This document shows, in pieces, positions 1 through 5,688 of a DNA stretch of 5,841 bases. Made by a program: the position numbers and the translations under genes. The notes beneath the pieces were generated by a model. That model saw only the letters and a program-made list of their open reading frames with translations. It was not told where the DNA came from and searched no databases. Origin of the DNA: an uncultured Ruminococcus sp. (GTDB taxonomy: Bacteria > Bacillota > Clostridia > Oscillospirales > Acutalibacteraceae); contig CACYDE010000250.1 in the NCBI GenBank assembly GCA_902773045.1, positions 1 through 5,841 of the forward strand. The letters are read 5' to 3'. Within the stretch, counting starts at the first letter, position 1. The number at the start of each line of letters is the position of its first letter.

Positions 1-43
1 CAGTATGCCTTCGTCCTCCGCCTTGCTCTGCACTCACCGGCAT
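1..43 (-). CDS. Possible 5' end of an unidentified gene, cut by the window edge
   Basis: Reading leftward from 43, an open frame begins ATG CCG GTG AGT and gives MPVSAEQGGGRRHT before the window ends. A purine-rich AAAAGGAG lies at 47-54. It is only 3 nt from the ATG at 41-43, which is short, but 9 nt from an in-frame GTG at 35-37, so the GTG may be the true start (MSAEQGGGRRHT). Base composition turns clearly more GC-rich at about position 60 and below compared with the AT-rich intergenic DNA to the right, which fits coding sequence. Fourteen residues are too few to name a family. All three plus-strand frames are open over the first 60 bases but read poorly, so a minus-strand gene is the better but uncertain interpretation. 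Confidence 0.35.
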   Translation of the reverse strand, partial: MPVSAEQGGGRRHT

Positions 44-116
44 CGTCTCCTTTTGTCCGTCTATTTATTTGGATTGCTATAATATATTTTCACGATCCTT
101 TCTTTGGAAGATTACT

Positions 117-154
117 GAAAAACAAAAAAGACGCTTCCTTTTAAGAAACGTCTT
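117..154 (-). terminator. Rho-independent terminator of the HTH/AbrB regulator gene
   Basis: On the minus strand AAGACG (154-149) pairs with CGTCTT (133-128). The stem continues inward imperfectly through TTC/GAA. It is followed at once by a long T-rich tract (complement of the A-run 117-129). It lies about 107 nt past the stop codon at 262. A second, weaker hairpin (247-252 with 258-263, 5-nt loop) sits on the stop codon itself and is followed by a T-rich stretch only after several bases, so it may contribute. I see no gene in the 155-261 interval. Confidence 0.75.
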
Positions 155-261
155 GTAATATCGGTTTTTTGATGTTGTTTTTCTGCTTTTTTCATACTGT
201 TGTTCTTCTAAAAAATATTCGACTCTTTTTACAAAAACAACAGCATGAAACAAATTCTGTT

Positions 262-729
262 TCAATCATTTTCCTCGGCTTGCATATCATTTTGTTTGAA
301 ATAATCTCCATCGAATACTGACGAGTTAAGAATCTGTGAAGCGAACGCCTCAAAACCTGTTCTTGAGAAAAGCAGAAGTCCCTGCGCTGAATCGCCCAAA
401 AGAAGAAGTTCATCGCCGTTTTGCAATTTAAACTCCTTTAATGCCAAATCCGGAAGTGTCAGTTTATTATTAGCTACGGAACAAGTGCCGAAGAAAAATC
501 TGTTTTTCGAACTCTTAGGCTTTTCTTCTTCTTTTTTTAAAAAGGATGCAGCCATTTCGTCAAGGCTTAAATTGAAAATTTTTGCAAGTTCACTGCATTT
601 AACAACATCAGGAACGCTTTCTCCGTTTTCCCATTTTGCAACTGTCTGACGGGAAACACTCATTTTCTCAGCCAATTCTTCTTGGGTCATTTTCATCATA
701 TTTCTCAGCTGTTTTAATCCCTCGCTCAC
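262..729 (-). CDS. XRE-family HTH transcriptional regulator with AbrB/SpoVT-like C-terminal domain
   Basis: A 155-residue cytoplasmic DNA-binding protein. Residues about 5-59 form a classic XRE/Cro helix-turn-helix: the TQEELAEKMSVSRQTVAKWENG segment (15-36) contains both helices, with the recognition helix around SRQTVAKWE. A charged, lysine/glutamate-rich linker follows (65-77). Residues about 78-123 (…KLTLPDLALKEFKLQNGDELLLLGD…) have the pattern of an AbrB/MazE/SpoVT swapped-hairpin domain: a beta strand, the LP turn, a short helix, then NGDE-L before a hydrophobic strand. The acidic tail to 155 is unassigned. There are no membrane segments. The start is GTG (729-727), chosen because AAGGAGG (743-737) sits 7 nt upstream. 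It is flanked by its own promoter and terminator and is not in an operon. HTH assignment is firm. The AbrB-like half is inferred from pattern and could instead be a ligand-sensing or dimerisation domain. The target genes are unknown. Confidence 0.88.
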   Translation of the reverse strand: MSEGLKQLRNMMKMTQEELAEKMSVSRQTVAKWENGESVPDVVKCSELAKIFNLSLDEMAASFLKKEEEKPKSSKNRFFFGTCSVANNKLTLPDLALKEFKLQNGDELLLLGDSAQGLLLFSRTGFEAFASQILNSSVFDGDYFKQNDMQAEEND

Positions 730-734
730 GAACG

Positions 735-743
735 CACCTCCTT
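735..743 (-). promoter_or_regulatory. Strong Shine-Dalgarno site fixing the GTG start of the regulator
   Basis: On the minus strand the bases read AAGGAGGTG, a near-perfect complement to the 16S rRNA 3' end, at ideal distance from the GTG at 729-727. It decides the start codon because no ATG lies at a comparable position. Confidence 0.85.
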
Positions 744-911
744 AACTTTATGTATTCAATAGGTAATTGTAAAATAAGAATCCTTTGTCAGTATGTTTTG
801 AAAATCAATTTTCTTCGATTACGGCAGCGAAAATAATCAGGAATGAGGATTTGTACCGCCTGCGGAGATACAGAACCTGCGCTATTTTACAGTCGCTTAT
901 TTATGTATTTA

Positions 912-940
912 ATTATACCATTTTGCACTTTATTTTACAA
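912..940 (-). promoter_or_regulatory. Sigma-A extended -10 promoter of the regulator gene
   Basis: On the minus strand the -35 is TTGTAA (940-935, four of six consensus bases), then a 17-nt spacer, then a perfect TATAAT (917-912) preceded by TGG, which makes it an extended -10. Transcription would begin near 905 and give an untranslated leader of about 175 nt before the GTG at 729. A TTTACA-like element nearer the gene (773-768) has a poor -10 that would place the start on the ribosome-binding site, so it was not preferred. Confidence 0.65.
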
Positions 941-1128
941 CCAACTCAACTTGACATTTTATGTTCAAATTTGTGGCAGCTTTTGACCCTATTACCAATT
1001 TTTTGTTTTTTTCTTTTATAAAATTTTGCATAATTTGTATTTTTTTAGGCGTTATAAATTGTACTGATGATTTTATAGGCGAATTTATCGATAAAATTTC
1101 TTTTTTGTTGTATAGAGTTTTATCGCAA

Positions 1129-1164
1129 TAAAAAACACTTCCTCTCATTTTTGAGAAGAAGTGT
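1129..1164 (-). terminator. Rho-independent terminator of the sipL-like gene
   Basis: On the minus strand ACACTTCTTCTC (1164-1153) pairs over 12 bp, with one G-T wobble, with GAGAGGAAGTGT (1146-1135). The loop is AAAAAT, and a T-run follows directly (complement of 1130-1134). It starts 11 nt after the stop codon at 1176-1178, so the upstream gene is terminated efficiently and not cotranscribed with the regulator gene. Confidence 0.92.
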
Positions 1165-1175
1165 CCGAATACCGC

Positions 1176-2714
1176 TTAAACCGATATCATCAGCATTCTG
1201 GAGGAAGTGAGGATTTCCTCCGTCAGATCATTTTCGCTGCTAAGGCGTTCAACGCTTGTGCAGTAATTTCTTGCGATGTTCCAGATGTTTTCACCTTCAT
1301 CGGCAAAATACAGAACAAGTGCAGCCGAATCCGATCGGGAACGTTTCTTTTCTTCATCGGCTTTTAACCCCGAGACCGCATTGATCCCTGCAGCGTCAAA
1401 GATCTCTCCGCTGACAAGCATCTCTGTTCTCACTTCGATTCTTTTCTCCGAACAAAATCTGAAACCGACAGAAAGACATTCCGAAGACACAACGCATTTC
1501 ATCGAAGAAATTTCGCTTATGCCCGAAAGAGGCTTGCTGTAATCCATTGTCCGCTCCGTATATATTATATTATCCGACGAATCAACGGCAAGGATACAAA
1601 CATTATATTTTCCGTTGAGCATGCATTTCCCGTCCGTCATACCGCACATAACGCTTCCCTTTTCACACCATACATCTATCACGCGTGAAACCGAATTTTC
1701 GTTGAAATCGACCATTGATTTTTCAATGATATTTTCGCTGATTTCATTTTTCAAAAGAGGAAGAGTATAGCTTGAAAACTCAGGTTCGACAAAATATTTT
1801 GTCGAATAACAATCGGTTATCACAACGGTATCGCGTTTTTCGAATGCGTATGCCGTAACACAGATTTTTGCGGACAAAACCGGGAGCGGGTCGTCAAATC
1901 CTATCTCGCTTCTGAGTGCGATATTATGATTCATCATATCGGTATGGATCCGACAGCTGCTGTTTTCATTGACTCCCATAGCGTCAATGACCTGACTGAA
2001 CGGAATAGTATATTCCATTGTTTCCACCTTTCCGCTGTCGATATCGGAAAGATACATAAGCTTGACAAGAAGATCTCCTTTGTACATGATCTTATTTGCT
2101 ATCGGCTTAAATTCACTGCACACAGCACGAACATCGCTTCTTATCACGGATTGTATCGCAGGGTGATTCTGGTCTGTTTCAAGAGTTTCCGTGATGGAAA
2201 ACTGCTGCTGAGATATCCCTTCAAGATAGGAGTAATCAACAGTTTTCTTCTTCTGTTGGATATCATCTCCCTTGATATGGGTGCAGGTTCTGACCTCCGC
2301 CTTGTCGATAACCTTGACAGTAACATTGAAAGCACCGTGGATATTGAGCCTTCGCGGAGAAAGCGCACGGCAATTAAGGTAATTGACCTTAATGTCGGTT
2401 CGGATCACAGCGTTCTGGGGTGGATATTTCAGATTTCCCGTTATGCTGAAAGGATAGTTCTGCTCCGTACAGCGCACCGAAGTTTTTATAGCGTCGATAT
2501 AAATTATCCTCACAACGCTTATCCCCTCAATTTCAATTCTGTCGCCGACGATGTTTTTGCTTTCGATCTGAGGCTCGATCTGACACTTCAGAATTTTCTG
2601 TATATCGGGACAATAGTCCGGAAGTCCGAAATCTGCGTCAACAGTCTGTTCACTGCTTTCTTCAAAAATAACCTTGCTAACATGAATTCCATCTGTCTTG
2701 ACTGAATATTCCAT
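1176..2714 (-). CDS. sipL: SipL-like spore-envelope assembly protein (DUF3794/SPOCS repeats plus C-terminal LysM)
   Basis: A 512-residue protein. The N-terminus carries the family signature LPDYCPDI (residues 31-38), which opens the first DUF3794 (SPOCS) beta-rich unit. Comparable units follow around 175-280 and 320-410, as in spore-coat assembly proteins. Residues about 466-512 form a LysM domain (…EGENIWNIARNYCTSVERLSSEND…). There is no signal peptide or membrane segment, consistent with action in the mother-cell cytoplasm at the forespore surface. Known family biology: Clostridioides difficile SipL has this layout and a similar length, and its LysM domain binds the SpoIVA ATPase to couple coat and cortex formation; SpoVID plays the analogous part in Bacillus. 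The ATG at 2714-2712 is supported by AAGGAGAG (2728-2721), 8 nt upstream counting from AGGAG. The gene is monocistronic, with a sigma-E-type promoter in front and a terminator behind. Orthology to SipL is inferred, since several DUF3794-LysM paralogues can coexist in one genome. Confidence 0.85.
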   Translation of the reverse strand: MEYSVKTDGIHVSKVIFEESSEQTVDADFGLPDYCPDIQKILKCQIEPQIESKNIVGDRIEIEGISVVRIIYIDAIKTSVRCTEQNYPFSITGNLKYPPQNAVIRTDIKVNYLNCRALSPRRLNIHGAFNVTVKVIDKAEVRTCTHIKGDDIQQKKKTVDYSYLEGISQQQFSITETLETDQNHPAIQSVIRSDVRAVCSEFKPIANKIMYKGDLLVKLMYLSDIDSGKVETMEYTIPFSQVIDAMGVNENSSCRIHTDMMNHNIALRSEIGFDDPLPVLSAKICVTAYAFEKRDTVVITDCYSTKYFVEPEFSSYTLPLLKNEISENIIEKSMVDFNENSVSRVIDVWCEKGSVMCGMTDGKCMLNGKYNVCILAVDSSDNIIYTERTMDYSKPLSGISEISSMKCVVSSECLSVGFRFCSEKRIEVRTEMLVSGEIFDAAGINAVSGLKADEEKKRSRSDSAALVLYFADEGENIWNIARNYCTSVERLSSENDLTEEILTSSRMLMISV

Positions 2715-2748
2715 TAGTTGCTCTCCTTTATATTAATTTCACTGTTGA

Positions 2749-2778
2749 ATTATATGTTTCCGTGCAGGATGATATGAC
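2749..2778 (-). promoter_or_regulatory. Sigma-E-type sporulation promoter of the sipL-like gene
   Basis: On the minus strand GTCATAT (2778-2772) and CATATAAT (2756-2749) are separated by 15 nt. Sigma-E promoters are known to use an ATA-containing -35 (often GTCATAT) and a -10 close to CATACAAT at this spacing. Transcription would begin near 2742 and leave a leader of about 28 nt with the ribosome-binding site at 2728-2721. The match fits the known mother-cell, sigma-E-dependent expression of sipL. The -10 also contains TATAAT, so some sigma-A use cannot be excluded, but no TTGACA-like -35 stands at the right distance. Confidence 0.7.
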
Positions 2779-2910
2779 ACCTAGAAACCCGGAAAATTTT
2801 ATATTGTGATACTTTATTCACACACACTACATCTTGTGTCTTTTTAAATTTATGAAACTATAAAAATGATGAAAATACAAAGTCGGAATGCAGTTTTTTC
2901 AGGATTCTGA
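2779..2910. other. AT-rich part of the divergent intergenic region with no recognised element
   Basis: Between the sipL-like promoter and nrdD promoter P1 I see only AT-rich sequence and a weak ACACA/TGTGT hairpin near 2824-2840 followed by a short T-run. The wider region 2715-3260 contains no credible gene; its other content is the promoter and operator set listed separately. Confidence 0.4.
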
Positions 2911-2939
2911 TTTTCAGTTCAAGAAAAATTTTTTATAAT
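2911..2939 (+). promoter_or_regulatory. Distal nrdD promoter P1 (sigma-A-like)
   Basis: TTTTCA (2911-2916, four of six consensus bases) is followed after 17 nt by a perfect TATAAT (2934-2939). The predicted start is near 2946, which would give a leader of about 315 nt to nrdD. The first NrdR-box pair begins 26 nt past this -10, the same arrangement as at the proximal promoter, and this supports it being a real promoter. Confidence 0.5.
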
Positions 2940-2965
2940 TCTCTCATGCAACCAAAAAATTACGG

Positions 2966-2981
2966 CAACTATATATAGTGT
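2966..2981 (+). promoter_or_regulatory. NrdR box A1
   Basis: CAACTATATATAGTGT matches the known NrdR-box consensus acaCwAtATaTwGtgt at 14 of 16 positions. It includes the full palindromic core CTATATATAG. It lies about 20 nt downstream of the P1 start, where bound NrdR would block transcription. Confidence 0.75.
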
Positions 2982-2996
2982 TATCAGCGAGTAAAA

Positions 2997-3012
2997 ACAC
3001 AAAATATTGTTC
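2997..3012 (+). promoter_or_regulatory. NrdR box A2, degenerate
   Basis: ACACAAAATATTGTTC matches the consensus, with W allowed at positions 5 and 12, at 13 of 16 positions. It starts exactly 31 bp after box A1, about three helical turns, which is the tandem offset typical of NrdR operators. The spacing raises confidence above what the sequence alone would give. Confidence 0.55.
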
Positions 3013-3088
3013 GAATTCATATTTTCAAACAAATTTTCATTATTTTCGCTTTTTTACTCTTTTTTTCATAAATTATCGCATTATACAC

Positions 3089-3117
3089 TTGACAGGAAAG
3101 CAGTTATATTATATACT
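3089..3117 (+). promoter_or_regulatory. Proximal nrdD promoter P2 (consensus sigma-A)
   Basis: A perfect TTGACA (3089-3094), a 17-nt spacer and TATACT (3112-3117, five of six bases) make this the strongest vegetative promoter in the window. Transcription would start near 3124, giving a leader of about 137 nt before the ATG of nrdD. NrdR box B1 begins 25 nt after the -10. Confidence 0.8.
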
Positions 3118-3142
3118 TATTCTTGCTCACCTTTTCAGGGCG

Positions 3143-3158
3143 ATACTATATATAGTGT
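3143..3158 (+). promoter_or_regulatory. NrdR box B1
   Basis: ATACTATATATAGTGT matches the NrdR consensus palindrome at 15 of 16 positions and is the best box in the window. It sits about 20 nt downstream of the P2 start, so NrdR loaded with (d)ATP is expected to repress nrdD here. The nrdR gene itself is not in the window. Confidence 0.85.
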
Positions 3159-3180
3159 AAAGTTAAAAGCTTTACACTAT
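3152..3180 (+). repeat. Perfect 11-bp inverted repeat linking NrdR boxes B1 and B2
   Basis: ATAGTGTAAAG (3152-3162) and CTTTACACTAT (3170-3180) are exact inverted copies around a 7-nt loop. The arms cover the right half of box B1 and the left half of box B2 and extend 4 bases beyond each box. The symmetry is therefore more than the boxes alone require. In RNA it would form a leader stem-loop. No T-run follows, so it is not a terminator. Confidence 0.7.
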
Positions 3181-3189
3181 TCGAAATAA
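3174..3189 (+). promoter_or_regulatory. NrdR box B2, half-site
   Basis: The left half, ACACTAT, is a perfect NrdR half-site, and the right half is largely lost (9 of 16 overall). It starts exactly 31 bp after box B1, as box A2 does after A1. This regular spacing argues that it is the partner site of a tandem operator and not a chance match. Confidence 0.5.
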
Positions 3190-3247
3190 ACAACATACTT
3201 GCGTCCGCGCTAAGTAACGGCATTTATTTTTGATTTTATTACATATT

Positions 3248-3252
3248 GGGGG
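3248..3252 (+). promoter_or_regulatory. G-rich ribosome-binding site of nrdD
   Basis: GGGGG stands 8 nt before the ATG at 3261. It can pair with the CCUCC anti-Shine-Dalgarno through one G-U wobble. It is weaker than the AGGAGG sites of the other genes. It excludes the TTG at 3246 as the start because it overlaps that codon. Confidence 0.65.
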
Positions 3253-3260
3253 CATTAACG

Positions 3261-5609
3261 ATGATTACCGCTATAGTAAAAAGAGATGGCAGAACGGTTC
3301 CTTTCACAAAAGATAAAATAGCGCAAGCTATTTTCAAAGCTGCAAAAGCCATCGGCGGAAAGGATATGAAGGTTGCTGACGATCTTGCCGATCAGGTGAC
3401 AAAGTATCTTGAAAAAGAACTCGGTGAAGGCTGTCTTCCGAGCGTTGAACACGTTCAGGACGTCGTTGAAAAGATACTCATAGAAAACGGACACGCTCGC
3501 ACGGCCAAGGAATATATTCTCTACAGAGCCGAAAGAACAAGAATGCGAACGATGAATACAAAGCTGATGCGCATTTATGAAGATCTCACCTTCAAAGCTG
3601 CACGTGACAATGATATCAAGCGTGAGAATGCAAACATCGACGGCGATACCGCTATGGGAACTATGCTCAAATACGGTTCCGAGGGCGCCAAGCAATTTTA
3701 TGAGATGTATATTTTAAAGCCCGAACACGCGAAAGCTCACATCGAGGGCGATATACACATTCATGACCTCGATTTTCTCACTCTGACCACAACATGCTGT
3801 CAGATAGATATTGAAAAGCTTTTTAACGGCGGTTTCTGTACTGGTCACGGATTTCTGAGAGAACCGAATGATATTGCGAGTTACAGCGCATTGGCATGTA
3901 TTGCGATACAATCTAATCAGAACGATCAGCACGGAGGCCAGAGTATTCCTAATTTTGATTACGGAATGTCAAAGGGAGTCATAAAAACTTATCGGAGAAT
4001 TTACAGACAAAACCTTGCCAGAGCGATCGAGCTTCTGTGTGAAGACGATAACGCCAAGGAAACTGCATTTTCTCTCGCAGACAAAGCGGAAGAAATTTCA
4101 GGAAAGCTTCCGAGACTTGACGACGGTGAGGAATATATGAAAGCAGAGCTTGAACTCCTCACCGAAAGCTACGGAACAAAGACAGCAGGAAAGATCCAGA
4201 GATTCGCTTACAATCATGCTCAGACAGAAACCGACAGAGCATGCTATCAGGCGATGGAAGCGCTCGTTCATAATCTCAACACCATGCACAGCCGTGCAGG
4301 AGCGCAGATTCCGTTCAGCTCCATAAACTACGGAACCGATACTACTCCCGAAGGAAGAATGGTAATAAAAAATGTTCTTCTCGCAACCGAAGCAGGTCTC
4401 GGAAACGGCGAAACACCTATCTTCCCTATCCATATTTTCAAGGTTAAGGAAGGGATAAACTACAATCCCGGAGAACCGAACTACGACCTTTTCAAGCTTG
4501 CCATGAGAGTTTCTGCGAAAAGACTTTTCCCGAACTTCAGCTTTATCGACGCACCTTTTAACCTTCAATATTACAAAGAAGGTCATCCCGAAACGGAATG
4601 CGCTTACATGGGCTGCAGAACAAGGGTCATGTCCAATATCTATGATAAAACAAGAGAAATAGTTTCCGGAAGAGGAAATCTCAGCTTCACATCGGTCAAT
4701 CTTCCGAGAATCGCCATTCTCAGCAACGGAAAAATAGACTTTTTCTACGAACAGCTTGACAGACAGATCGACCTGGTCATAGATCAGCTTCTCGCGCGTT
4801 TTGAGATCCAATGTGACAAAACTCCGAGAAACTATCCGTTCCTTATGGGACAAGGCGTTTGGATCGATTCGGAAAAGCTCAGTCTTGACGACAGCATCAA
4901 AGACGTCTTGAAACACGGAACGCTGACGCTGGGATTTATCGGTCTTGCGGAGTGTCTTAAAGCACTCATCGGAAAACACCACGGAGAAAGCAGGGAAGCT
5001 CAGAATCTCGGTCTTGAGATCGTCGGCTATATGAGAAAAAGAATGGATGAGGCGAGTCTCAAATACGGTCTTAACTTCTCCCTGATCGCAACTCCGGCGG
5101 AAGGACTCAGCGGAAGATTTGTGAAAATGGACGCAAAACGTTTCGGTGTTATTCCGGGTGTTACAGATAGAGATTATTACACAAATTCATTCCATGTTCC
5201 GGTTTATTATCCGATTTCGGCTTATGATAAGATAAATATCGAAGCTCCCTATCACGCTCTTACAAACGGAGGTCATATCTCATACATTGAGCTTGACGGT
5301 GATCCACTCCAGAACCTTGACGCTTTCGAAAGTGTGATAAGAATGATGAAAGAAAGCGGAATAGGCTACGGATCTATAAACCACCCTGTCGACAGAGATC
5401 CATGCTGCGGATATACAGGAATCATAGGCGATACATGTCCACAATGCGGACGACACGAAACCGATGACGGAACGGGCTTTGAGAGGATCAGAAGGATCAC
5501 GGGTTATCTTGTAGGGACCGTTGACCGTTTCAACAACGGAAAAAGAGCTGAAGAACACGACAGAGTAAAACATGACGTGTCGAATAGTTCTTCATCAGAA
5601 CAAATATAA
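3261..5609 (+). CDS. nrdD: Anaerobic (class III) ribonucleoside-triphosphate reductase, glycyl-radical enzyme
   Basis: A cytoplasmic enzyme that reduces NTPs to dNTPs without oxygen, after the radical-SAM activase NrdG places a radical on a C-terminal glycine. It has 782 residues. Residues about 2-95 form an N-terminal ATP-cone (VKRDGRTVPF), the allosteric dATP/ATP site. The catalytic barrel includes HIHDLD (166-171), the cysteine pair C179/C180, NTMHSRAGAQIPFSSINYGTD (around 340-360) and C452 in MGCRT, the expected thiyl-radical cysteine. The C-terminal zinc region has C715/C716 and CPQC (726-729). The radical glycine is G748 in RITGYLVG, followed by DRFNNGK and DRVKH. All expected motifs are present and it appears intact. 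The ATG at 3261 is preferred over an in-frame TTG at 3246 because the GGGGG ribosome-binding site (3248-3252) lies 8 nt before the ATG and overlaps the TTG. It is transcribed alone from P1/P2 under probable NrdR control. No nrdG start is seen directly behind it. Confidence 0.97.
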   Translation: MITAIVKRDGRTVPFTKDKIAQAIFKAAKAIGGKDMKVADDLADQVTKYLEKELGEGCLPSVEHVQDVVEKILIENGHARTAKEYILYRAERTRMRTMNTKLMRIYEDLTFKAARDNDIKRENANIDGDTAMGTMLKYGSEGAKQFYEMYILKPEHAKAHIEGDIHIHDLDFLTLTTTCCQIDIEKLFNGGFCTGHGFLREPNDIASYSALACIAIQSNQNDQHGGQSIPNFDYGMSKGVIKTYRRIYRQNLARAIELLCEDDNAKETAFSLADKAEEISGKLPRLDDGEEYMKAELELLTESYGTKTAGKIQRFAYNHAQTETDRACYQAMEALVHNLNTMHSRAGAQIPFSSINYGTDTTPEGRMVIKNVLLATEAGLGNGETPIFPIHIFKVKEGINYNPGEPNYDLFKLAMRVSAKRLFPNFSFIDAPFNLQYYKEGHPETECAYMGCRTRVMSNIYDKTREIVSGRGNLSFTSVNLPRIAILSNGKIDFFYEQLDRQIDLVIDQLLARFEIQCDKTPRNYPFLMGQGVWIDSEKLSLDDSIKDVLKHGTLTLGFIGLAECLKALIGKHHGESREAQNLGLEIVGYMRKRMDEASLKYGLNFSLIATPAEGLSGRFVKMDAKRFGVIPGVTDRDYYTNSFHVPVYYPISAYDKINIEAPYHALTNGGHISYIELDGDPLQNLDAFESVIRMMKESGIGYGSINHPVDRDPCCGYTGIIGDTCPQCGRHETDDGTGFERIRRITGYLVGTVDRFNNGKRAEEHDRVKHDVSNSSSSEQI

Positions 5610-5611
5610 AT

Positions 5612-5619
5612 GATATAAT
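5612..5619 (+). promoter_or_regulatory. Possible extended -10 promoter just after nrdD
   Basis: GATATAAT at 5612-5619, preceded by T at 5611, gives TGA followed by TATAAT: a perfect -10 with an extended TG element, 2 nt past the nrdD stop codon. The -35 position (TTCATC, 5591-5596) is poor. If used, transcription would begin near 5626, directly before the two stem-loops. AT-rich DNA often contains such matches by chance, so support is limited. Confidence 0.3.
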
Positions 5620-5633
5620 CTGAAATTCCGGCT

Positions 5634-5667
5634 AAAGAATACAGCAGCAACAGTTGTTGTATTCTTT
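5634..5667 (+). terminator. Stem-loop 1 after nrdD, possible terminator
   Basis: AAAGAATACA (5634-5643) pairs perfectly with TGTATTCTTT (5658-5667). The stem continues inward with GCAGC/GTTGT (three Watson-Crick and two G-T pairs) to an AACA tetraloop, giving 15 bp in total. Only a short T-stretch (TTCTTTT) accompanies it, and that is inside the stem, so termination may be weak. It begins 24 nt after the nrdD stop codon. It could serve as an mRNA 3'-end stabiliser instead. Confidence 0.55.
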
Positions 5668-5688
5668 TCGGTTAAGAATTTTAGTATG

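Larger units (their letters stand above)
730..1128. other. Intergenic region; leader and upstream DNA of the regulator gene
   Basis: This stretch holds no credible gene. From right to left it contains AT-rich DNA after the sipL-like terminator (about 969-1128) with nothing I recognise, an imperfect inverted repeat (951-968) just upstream of the -35, the promoter (912-940), and a transcribed leader (730-905). The leader's ends carry complementary 9-mers: on the plus strand TATTTTACA at 883-891 and TGTAAAATA at 768-776. The leader could therefore fold into a closed domain of about 124 nt containing shorter complementary pieces. I do not recognise a known riboswitch class in it. Confidence 0.5.

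Noticed and set aside
77..265. Minus-strand frame of 62 codons overlapping the regulator's stop codon by 4 bases
   Set aside because: It starts at TTG without a ribosome-binding site and reads straight through the terminator at 117-154, with a low-complexity lysine/arginine-rich translation.
951..956. Perfect TTGACA on the plus strand
   Set aside because: No acceptable -10 follows at 16-18 nt, and there is no plus-strand gene downstream for it to serve.
785..1148. Short frames in the intergenic region (785-1021 plus, 930-1148 minus)
   Set aside because: They read through AT-rich DNA, the predicted promoter or the terminator stem. The products are low complexity and no ribosome-binding site is present.
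1926..2705. 259-codon open frame on the plus strand inside the sipL-like gene
   Set aside because: It lies fully antisense to a gene with clear domains, ribosome-binding site, promoter and terminator. The translation has no recognisable motif and no good ribosome-binding site.
2824..2845. ACACA/TGTGT hairpin followed by TTTTT as a terminator
   Set aside because: The stem is only about 5 bp with an 8-nt loop, and no plus-strand gene upstream would need it.
2978..3189. 60-codon frames on the plus strand before nrdD
   Set aside because: They overlap the P2 promoter and NrdR boxes, are rich in Phe/Tyr/Ile from AT-rich DNA, and lack start signals.
3246..3260. TTG at 3246 as the nrdD start, adding MGALT
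   Set aside because: The codon overlaps the likely ribosome-binding site of the ATG at 3261, and the ATP-cone begins right after that ATG.
4098..4982. 294-codon open frame on the minus strand inside nrdD
   Set aside because: It is antisense to the well-conserved catalytic region of NrdD. Its composition is that of a shadow frame, and no family motif is visible. The shorter antisense frames at 3255-3695, 3714-3932 and 5280-5573 were rejected for the same reason.
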